Shown: in pieces, positions 57,645 to 64,000 of the stretch
Position numbering within the stretch: the stretch's first letter is position 1
Layout: each line of letters opens with the position of its first letter
From: Halolamina pelagica
GTDB taxonomy: Archaea > Halobacteriota > Halobacteria > Halobacteriales > Haloferacaceae
Assembly (NCBI RefSeq): GCF_001307315.1
Contig: NZ_LGUC01000001.1
Location: 1-64,000, forward strand
Reading direction: 5' to 3'
DNA length: 64,000 nucleotides
Made by a program: the position numbers and the translations under genes
Notes under the pieces: model-generated
Told to the model about the DNA's origin: nothing
The model's database searches: none
Seen by the model: the letters and a program-made list of their open reading frames with translations, nothing else

Positions 57645-57961
57645 TTAGGAGCTAACGAACTGTTGTGTTGCGTAGAAGCCTATCGCATACATCCCAAACG
57701 CGAACGGCCCAACAGCAAAAATCCCGATCGAGAATATCCCGACTGAGAACACGCCGACTGAGAATACTCCGACCGAAAAAATCCCGGCGGACAACACACC
57801 GAGACTAAAGTTCCCAGCGGCGAGGAACCCGAACGCCGTTTGGCCGGCAGCTAACACCTCGTATCCGGCGATTGTTTCGATACCTGCGAGTGTCAACACC
57901 AACGCAATCACTAACAGGCTGATTGCGACGAGACCCCCGAATCCTGCCAGTCAATTCCCAT
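57645..57961 (-). CDS. Small hydrophobic protein made of five-residue repeats, one frameshift
   Basis: Adding one G near 57945 joins MGIDW to AGFGGLVAISLLVIALVLTLAG, a membrane helix. Next comes a stretch of near-perfect five-residue repeats, G-(I/V)-F-S-(V/I), from about residue 55 to 85 (LGVLSAGIFSVGVFSVG...GIFAVGPFAFG). The corrected length is 105 residues. The repeat period equals that of pentapeptide-repeat proteins, but with Gly and aliphatic residues, so it may be a membrane-embedded or surface-lying beta-helix. I know no function. It lies near the pentapeptide-repeat channel. Confidence 0.6.
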
Positions 57962-58238
57962 ATGTGAGAGAAACCGACAGTAACAACATTAATGTTCGTT
58001 ATATTCCGAGTCGTTGGGAATACCCACAATCACTTACCGGGTGTTTCACCGCGAATAGTGCCGAAGTAATTAGGGGTTCAATAGAGCCGGAGTGAAGACC
58101 TACTCACGGTCTGGGGCACAGTCGAGTTCGTGACTGGGCGACAGGGACACCGCGAGGCGAGCAGCCAGTTTTTTGTACGCCCTGATGGGTGCGGCGCGTC
58201 CTGCACTGCCGGACACGCCGTGTTCAGTGGTGATTCCG

Positions 58239-58346
58239 ATGGAGACCACCAGCGACGCATCGGTCTCCTTCGACGAGTCCGACACACGATCGGACAAGAT
58301 GCACAGTACGATCGAGACGTTGGTCGACGGCACCGACCGATCGTAA
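58239..58346 (+). CDS. Candidate small protein, 35 residues (low confidence)
   Basis: The frame reads METTSDASVSFDESDTRSDK and continues MHSTIETLVDG. Residues 8-27 are encoded by a segment that recurs near 62834, where several of the differences are silent (TCG/TCC, AGT/AGC, GAG/GAA). That suggests both descend from a coding sequence under selection. No start with a clear promoter is seen. It may be the C-terminus of a larger relic. Confidence 0.35.
   Translation: METTSDASVSFDESDTRSDKMHSTIETLVDGTDRS
58260..58316 (+). repeat. Imperfect direct repeat, left copy
   Basis: This segment aligns without gaps to 62834-62890, with 8 mismatches in 56-57 bases. The two copies lie just outside the two ends of the polyamine-type ABC transporter genes. 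Confidence 0.65.
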
Positions 58347-58582
58347 CACAAGGGCGAGCGCGAACCCGACGCGGATGTCGACGGGCGCTCCTGCGGACTC
58401 GACACTAGTGGCTCGACGTTCTACTTGGCCGCGTGGGAGCCGGTCGCCCCGAAGATTGGGCGTGATCGACGAGAACGCAGTAGTCAGATAATGCAGGAGG
58501 TCACTGACAAACTCATACGGAGGCGTCCGTTGTGTGCAATCGGCTCCTCCGGAACCTGGGTTCCGAGGCCGTCCGGAACCGC

Positions 58583-59679
58583 TCAGAACACGACGGGCGC
58601 CCCCTCGACGATCTCCAGCGTCGTTCGGTCGCCGACGGTGACGTCGGTCTGTCTCCCTTGAACGACCGCCTGAACCTCGTCGATCTCGGCGTCCGGTTCG
58701 ACGACGTAGTTCGTCTGGTCGCCCTGGAAGTACCGCTCGCGGACGGTCCCTTGGAGTGCGCCCGAGTCGCCGAGTTCGAAGTCCTCTGGGCGGACCGAGA
58801 CGGTCCCCTCTGTCGTCGAACCGGAGGCTGGGACAGTGAACCCGTCGTCGCCCCCGACCGTGGCGACCGTTTCTCCACCTTGCTCGTGGATCTCCGCGTC
58901 GAAGAGGTTCGTGTCCCCGATGAAGTCGGCGACGAAGGGGGTAGCGGGCTCGCGATAGATCTCTTCGGGACTGCCGATCTGCTCGATGTGGCCATCGTTC
59001 ATCACGGCGATCCGATCGGAGAGCGTCATCGCGACCTCCTGGTCGTGAGTCACGTAGAAGAAGGCGCCCTGCGTCTTCTCGTGGATCTTCCTGAGTTCGA
59101 CCTGCATCAGCTTCCGCAGCTTCCGGTCGAGCGAGGAGAGCGGCTCGTCAAGCAACAATACGGCGGGTTCGTTAACCAGCGCACGGGCGAGTGCGACCCG
59201 CTGTTGCTGCCCCCGGACAGCTCCGTGGGGTTGCGGTCCTCGAAACCAGAGAGGTCCACGAGATCGAGGTACTCCGAGATGCGCTCCTCGCGAATCTCCG
59301 CCTCCGAGCGGTCGTCGTCGACCGTTCCCGGCAGGCCTTTCTTTTTCAGCCCGTAGCCAACGTTCTCGGCGACGCTCAAGTGCGGGAACAGCGACAGGTG
59401 CTGAAAGACGAGGTTGGTGTCGCGGGCCTCCGGCGGGACCGCCGCCATTGAGAGCCCGCCGATACGCACATCGCCGTCGGTGGGCTGCTCGAAGCCACTG
59501 ATCATCCGGAGGGTCGTCGTCTTGCCACAGCCCGAGGGACCGACGAGCGTGAAGAACTCGCCCTGGCGAACGGTAAAGTCGATCCCCTCAACCGCGACGA
59601 GGTCGCCGAACTCCTTGCGGACGTTATCTAACTCGACGAGTGTCTCGTCCCCTGTAGCGGTTTTCCCTTGTGACGACAT
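58583..59679 (-). CDS. potA: ABC transporter ATP-binding protein (PotA-like), one frameshift
   Basis: The protein starts [26 protein letters not shown] and has Walker A (GPSGCGKTT), the Q-loop in [12 protein letters not shown], and signature ELSGG. After restoring a lost G near 59213 come [11 protein letters not shown], Walker B with [11 protein letters not shown], and the H-loop VTHDQ. A C-terminal TOBE domain follows ([11 protein letters not shown]). The corrected length is 365 residues, normal for PotA. It powers the importer encoded divergently by potD, potB and potC. Confidence 0.88.
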
Positions 59680-59781
59680 GCCACGGGCTTTTCGAGGGGC
59701 GGTAATGAACTTACCGAATTTGTGAGTAGTGGTGACACAGGGCATAGCTTTATGAGCGAGGCGAAAAACCGCCTCGTTGAA

Positions 59782-60920
59782 ATGTCTGACCAGCAGATTG
59801 ACGGCGACCACGCAGCGGACAGTGACAGTCGAGTCTCGCGTCGGGCCTACCTAGCAGGCGCCGGTGCGGTAGGGTTGACGGGGACCGCAGGCTGCCTGGG
59901 CAGTATTACTGGCGGTGGTTCACAAACGATCAACATCCTGACCTGGGAGGAGTATGCGGACCCGGACATCAAATCCAGGATCGAGGACGAGCTGGGGGTC
60001 ACCCTGGAGATTACGAAGTCGACCTCGTCCTCGAAGATGTTCTCCTCGTGGAACTCGGGCCAGCACGAGCAGTACGACATCGCGATCCCGAACAACAACT
60101 ACGTGCCGAAGATGATGGACGCGGACCTGGCCGCGCCCGTCAACGAGGACGTGATGACCAACACCGGCGACATCTATGAGGTGTTCAAAGGCTTCCAGGA
60201 CTCACAGTTCAGCAGCGGCGGTGACGTGTACGGGGTGCCGATCCGCTTCGGATGGTACGGCTACTCCTACGACTCACGGGAGATCTCTGAGGATCACGAG
60301 CAGAGCTACGACATGCTGTTCGATGAGGAGTACTCGGGGACATCATCATGTACGACAACCACTTCAAAGCGATGTCGGCTGCTGCGCTGTACCTCGGGTA
60401 CCGCGATGCCTTCGACGGGTCTGCGGTCTCTCTCTCGGAGGACCAGATCGAGGAAGTGAAAAACACGATGATCGACCAGAAGGAGATGCTGCAGGGGTAC
60501 ATCGCGGCGGACCCGACCTACATCAAGCAGTTCAATCAGGAGAACTTCGTCATCGGCCAGTCCGGTCGCAACGAGATCGTCGAAATGTGGTCGAACGGCA
60601 AATCCTGGCCCAAGATGGCGGCACCGAAAGAGGGGTCGCTCGCGTGGTTCGAGTCCGCAGTCGTCTCGGAGGCATCCGACAACAAGGAGACCGCGTGGGA
60701 GGTCGTCAACGAGTACATTTCGCCACAGAACGGTGCGAAGCTCGCCGAAGTCGGGTTCTCCCCGTCGGTCAACCCGGAGACCCAACAGCACCTGAGCGAC
60801 GAGCAGAACGATATGTTCGGCGCTATCGATCCCGCCCAACTGGAGTCGATGATCCCGTTCAAATCCGTCGAGAACGAGGACGCCTGGCTCACCGCGTGGG
60901 AGGAGATCAAGTCCGCGTAA
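59782..60920 (+). CDS. potD: Polyamine-type substrate-binding lipoprotein (PotD-like), one frameshift
   Basis: From 59782 the product starts MSDQQIDGDHAADSDSRVSR, followed by a Tat-type signal (SRRAYLAGAGAV) and lipobox GTAGC (C38). The mature part opens INILTWEEYADPDIKSRIEDELG, typical of spermidine/putrescine-binding proteins. A lost G near 60340 breaks it; restoring it continues GDIIMYDNHFKAM to the end (379 residues). It would be lipid-anchored outside the membrane and deliver substrate to the permeases. The exact ligand is not certain. Confidence 0.87.
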
Positions 60921-60921
60921 G

Positions 60922-61844
60922 ATGGCCACAAGCACGGACTCGGACGACCGGTCGCTGCTCCGCACGGCCAGGGGAAAGCTTGCGCTGACGGCCGGGCCGT
61001 CGACGATCTGGCTCGGCCTGCTGCTGTTGGCACCCCTGATGTTCATGGTGACGGTGAGCTTTATGAGCATCAACGAGGCGTACAACATCGTCTGGCAGCC
61101 GTCGCTAGACAACTACGGCCAGCTTGTCGGCCCTGGACAGCCCTGGGACGCCTCGTTCTGGAACACCTCGTTCATGGGGTCGCTGCTGCTCTCGTATCAG
61201 ATCGCGATCGTGACGACCGTGCTGTGTTTCACACTCGCTTTCCCGCTCGCCTATCTGCTCGCGCGGAAGGGGGGCGGCTGTTCAAGGTCGTCATCTTCCT
61301 CGTGCTTCTCCCGTTTTTCACCATGTATCTGGTGCGGGCCTACTCGTGGCTGTTGATGTTCGGTCCCAACGGGGTGCTCAACGCGACGCTGCTGCAACTC
61401 GGGGTGATCTCCGAGCCCCTCGCCATGTTCAACTTCGGCGTCCCGGCCATCATCGTCGGCCTGACTCACGCGTACTTCCCGTACATGCTGCTGTCGCTGT
61501 ACGCGAGTCTCGACGGCATCGACTTCTCGCTCGTCGAGGCGGCACGTGATCTCGGTGCGTCGCGTCCGGCGGTGCTCAAGGACATCATCCTCCCGCTCGC
61601 GCTGCCGGGAATCATCAGCGGAAGTCTGTTCGTGTTCGTTCCCGCCCTCGGGGCCTTCATCACCCCACGCTTCCTCGGGCAGGGGAAGGTGCTGATGATC
61701 GGCCAGCTGATCGAGGAGCGCATCAACTCGCTGTACGCCATCGGCTACGGCAGCGCCGGCTCGATGTTCATCGTCGTGACCATCGTCGTCGCGTTCGCGC
61801 TGGCGTTCCGCTACGTCGACGTCGACGAACTGGGTGGTGTCTGA
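60922..61844 (+). CDS. potB: ABC transporter permease (PotB-like), one frameshift
   Basis: This inner-membrane subunit starts MATSTDSDDRSLLRTARGKLAL 1 nt after potD. It has six helices and the EAA loop, seen as LVEAARDLGASRPAVLKDIILPLALPGI. A lost G near 61273 in a run of seven Gs breaks the frame between FPLAYLLARKGG and RLFKVVIFLVLLPF; the corrected length is 307 residues. Confidence 0.86.
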
Positions 61845-61845
61845 G

Positions 61846-62739
61846 ATGGGGACGAAAACCGAGAATACGGCCGACGTGACGACGGTCGAACGGTTCTTTG
61901 ACCACCGGACCCGGGAGCGCTGGCTGCGCCGGGGGCTCTACGGGATCGCAGGGCTATTGCTCGTGTTCCTGTGGATTCCGCTCGCAGTGATGGTGCTCCT
62001 CTCGGTCGCACAGAACGCGAGCACGCTGTTCCCGTTCGAGGGTTTCACGCTCCAGCACTACGCCGCGACGTTCTCCGACCCCGGGTTGATGATGGCACTG
62101 TTCAACAGTGTTCAAGTCGCGACGGTCGCGGCATCCATCGCGACGGTGTTGGGTGTGCTCGCCTCGTTCGCGTTAGCGCGTCGTGAGTTCCCGCTGAAGC
62201 CCGCGTTCCGGACCTTCGGCATCCTGCCGATGATCGTCCCTGGCGTCGTTCTGGGCATCGCGTTGCTGATCTACTTCCGGACGTTGCTGTCCTCGATCCC
62301 GATTGTGGGCGATCTGTTCATCCCCGGGTTCGCGACGCTCGTGTTGACCCACTCCGTGTACGGGTTCCCGTTCGTCCTGCTCATCGTCTCTGCCCGGCTG
62401 TACACCTTCGACGAACAGCTGGAGGAAGCAGCGCGGGACCTTGGTGCGGGTCCGCTAGAGACGTTCCGGGAGGTGACACTACCGATCATCGCCCCGGCGG
62501 TCGGCGCAGGGTTCCTGTTCGCGTGGATTCGTTCGTTCGAGGACTTCATCCGCGCGTTCTTCGTGAAGGGAACGATGGACGTGCTGACGACCGCGATGTT
62601 CTCGATGATCAAGTACGGCGCCGCGCCGAAGATGAACGCGATCTCCGCGTTCATCGTCTTCGTCATCGCGATCATCCTCGCGGTGGCGATGAATCTCGGC
62701 AACGTCACCGACTACGTTGCCGGCGGGCCCGACGAGTAG
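61846..62739 (+). CDS. potC: ABC transporter permease (PotC-like)
   Basis: The intact protein from ATG 61846 starts MGTKTENTADVTTVERFFDHRT, with a cytoplasmic N-terminus of about 40 residues, then six helices and the EAA motif LEEAARDLGAGPLETFREVTLPII. It is 297 residues long. It begins 1 nt after the potB stop and pairs with PotB to form the channel. It is the only gene of the importer without a frameshift. Confidence 0.9.
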   Translation: MGTKTENTADVTTVERFFDHRTRERWLRRGLYGIAGLLLVFLWIPLAVMVLLSVAQNASTLFPFEGFTLQHYAATFSDPGLMMALFNSVQVATVAASIATVLGVLASFALARREFPLKPAFRTFGILPMIVPGVVLGIALLIYFRTLLSSIPIVGDLFIPGFATLVLTHSVYGFPFVLLIVSARLYTFDEQLEEAARDLGAGPLETFREVTLPIIAPAVGAGFLFAWIRSFEDFIRAFFVKGTMDVLTTAMFSMIKYGAAPKMNAISAFIVFVIAIILAVAMNLGNVTDYVAGGPDE

Positions 62740-62984
62740 GACTGGGCGTCCACTTCCTTTTTCGATTCAGCGAGGCACAGAGGTCACCGATGACGAACAG
62801 CAGTGTTGCGACCACGCTCTCTCCGGCGACGTTTCGGTCTCCTCCGACGTGCCCGACACACGATCCGACGAAATGCACAGCACGATCGAACAGTAGATCG
62901 ACGGCCGATCAGGAACTGTCGCCACCCAGACCCGCTTGACCGACCACCGCTTTCTTGCCCGTCTGCCGAGAGAGTCGAGTCACG
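62740..62984. other. Short non-coding gap with repeat relic
   Basis: This gap holds the right copy of the direct repeat (62834-62890). That copy would encode SSDVPDTRSDEMHSTIEQ in a frame that lacks a start codon and ends at a TAG, so it is probably a relic. No other feature is supported. Confidence 0.45.
62834..62890 (+). repeat. Imperfect direct repeat, right copy
   Basis: This copy matches 58260-58316 at 48-49 of 57 positions without gaps. It lies about 95 bp after the potC stop, while the left copy lies about 265 bp beyond the potA stop. Confidence 0.65.
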
Positions 62985-63610
62985 ATGGTCCCGCCCTCCA
63001 CCCCTCCCGCCGAGCGCTGCTGGCCGGCGTCGGCGCCGGCATCGCGACCGGGCTCGCCGGCTGTAGCGGTACAGAAACCAATCAGTCGTCGCCCGAGGAC
63101 GGCACGCTCGTCACCGACTACGCCGCTGCGATCGCGCGGTTGAGCACCGACCGGCCGCCGATCACGCACGGGCCGACCGACGGCGACGAGGACGGCGACG
63201 ACGCCGCATCGACGCCCAATCCGGTTTCCAACCGTGTCCTCGAGAGCGAGGACGACGCGTCGGAACTCGTGTACGCCGAGGACGCGACGAACGTCGACGC
63301 CATTCGGCGACTCGTCACGGAGACGACGTACGACAGCGAGTCCGTGTTCGTCTACCAGCGACCGATCGGCGAGTGTTACGAACTGCAGGTGAACTACGTC
63401 ACCAGAGACGCCGACGGCGACCCGAGCGTCCAGCTCTGCCGCGTGATCCGCGACGCCGAGGTCGACTGCGAGCGCGACGTGCGGGATCACGTCGCCGTCG
63501 CGGTGCGGCTCCCCTTCCCCGCCGACGAGTACGGCGGGTTCAGTATCGGCAGCGGTGAGAGCTGTGACCCGGTCCCCGAGCGGTACCGAAACGAGAGTGA
63601 TTCGGCATGA
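62985..63610 (+). CDS. Predicted lipoprotein, frameshift near the N-terminus
   Basis: From ATG 62985, adding one C near 63003 gives MVPPSTPSRRALLAGVGAG and lipobox LAGC, a Tat-like lipoprotein signal. The frame also reads open from 62936 without any correction. The mature part is acidic with AAIARLSTDRPPIT, SVFVYQRPIGECYELQVNYVTRD and VQLCRVIRDAEVDCERDV. The cysteines could form disulfides outside the cell. The corrected length is 208 residues. It overlaps the next gene as ATGA. The family is not recognised. Confidence 0.7.
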
Positions 63611-64000
63611 GTCGGCAGACGCGCCGTTCGCTGCTCGCCGCCGTCGGCACCGCACTCACCGGCGCGCTCGCGGGCTGTGGCGACCTGAACCCGCTTTCGG
63701 AGGAGACGCCCGTCGAGTACGACGACGACGCCATCGCCGCCCTCGCCGGCGACATCCCCGAGATCCCGCCCGCGGTCCCGGTCCAGCCGACCGACGAACA
63801 CGTCGAGACTGCTCGTGAGCGGATCCGGACGCTGCTCGCCGACACGGATCTCTCCCGGATCCCGAACGCCGTCGTCCGCGACGTGCTTGCTCGGGAGCGC
63901 GAGGTCGCCCGGGACGCCCTCTCGGAGGACGAGGGGGAACATCGCATCGACGTGCTCCCGGGCCTCACGCACCCACGCTCGGAGGCGATGTTCGTCGACG
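63607..64000 (+). CDS. Predicted lipoprotein, truncated by the window end
   Basis: The protein starts MSRQTRRSLLAAVGTALTG with lipobox LAGC, then a linker and helical segments (ETARERIRTLLADTDLS and LAREREVARDALSEDEGEH). It is translationally coupled to the preceding lipoprotein. Only the first 131 residues are visible, so the function cannot be judged. Confidence 0.7.
   Translation, partial: MSRQTRRSLLAAVGTALTGALAGCGDLNPLSEETPVEYDDDAIAALAGDIPEIPPAVPVQPTDEHVETARERIRTLLADTDLSRIPNAVVRDVLAREREVARDALSEDEGEHRIDVLPGLTHPRSEAMFVD

Larger units (their letters stand above)
57962..58582. other. Mostly non-coding gap with one small candidate gene and a direct repeat
   Basis: This 620-bp region separates the channel cluster from the ABC transporter. 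It contains the short frame at 58239-58346 and the left copy of an 86%-identical repeat (58260-58316). The rest has no supported gene; other open frames lack coding character. Confidence 0.45.

Overview
The window is chromosomal DNA from an extremely halophilic archaeon (class Halobacteria). The evidence is high G+C with strong G/C bias at third codon positions, very acidic proteins, and archaeal housekeeping genes: thermosome, ribosomal protein L40e, Sec61-beta, SAMP1, archaemetzincin, F420:NADP reductase and dodecin. Several TATA boxes lie 20-30 nt before start codons, as expected for leaderless haloarchaeal mRNAs. I cannot name the genus from sequence alone.

Layout. 1-8.3 kb is a surface-glycan nucleotide-sugar locus behind an AT-rich leader. 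It holds a complete dTDP-L-rhamnose set (rmlC, rmlA, rmlD, rmlB), a divergent UDP-glucose pyrophosphorylase / UDP-glucose dehydrogenase pair (aglF/aglM type), an SDR epimerase flanked by two nearly identical 44-residue zinc ribbons, and two more small zinc proteins. 8.5-31.7 kb is mostly core metabolism: acyl-CoA ligase, SAMP1, nicotinate phosphoribosyltransferase, a Rieske protein, a D-amino-acid PLP enzyme, archaemetzincin, npdG, hisE, pdxT, secG, thioredoxin, L40e, a PhoU/RCK regulator, citrate synthase, an MFS transporter and a CPBP protease. 31.7-42.1 kb holds lipoproteins, a MazF-type toxin-antitoxin pair, the thermosome, an MscS channel, a TctA-like permease, a 5'-nucleotidase, dodecin and VanZ. 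42.2-46.1 kb returns to glycosylation, with an STT3-like oligosaccharyltransferase carrying an extra N-terminal domain and a polyprenyl-phosphate sugar transferase. 46.5-47.9 kb is a tnpB-only IS1341-type element. 48.3-52.6 kb is an aldehyde dehydrogenase / thioester-reductase / acyl-CoA synthetase module.

52.8-58.0 kb is the most unusual region. It holds a small C4HC3 zinc-finger protein, a roughly 1290-residue pentapeptide-repeat protein fused to a two-helix K+ channel, a PsiE-like membrane protein, and a small hydrophobic protein built of five-residue repeats. 58.6-62.7 kb is a polyamine-type ABC importer (potA divergent from potD-potB-potC), bracketed by an imperfect direct repeat. The window ends in two overlapping lipoprotein genes, the second cut by the edge.

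Quality caveat. About 29 otherwise conserved frames are interrupted by one-base losses, nearly always in G or C runs, including in citrate synthase. I read these as sequencing or assembly errors rather than pseudogenes, and give reconstructed gene spans with the frameshift position stated.
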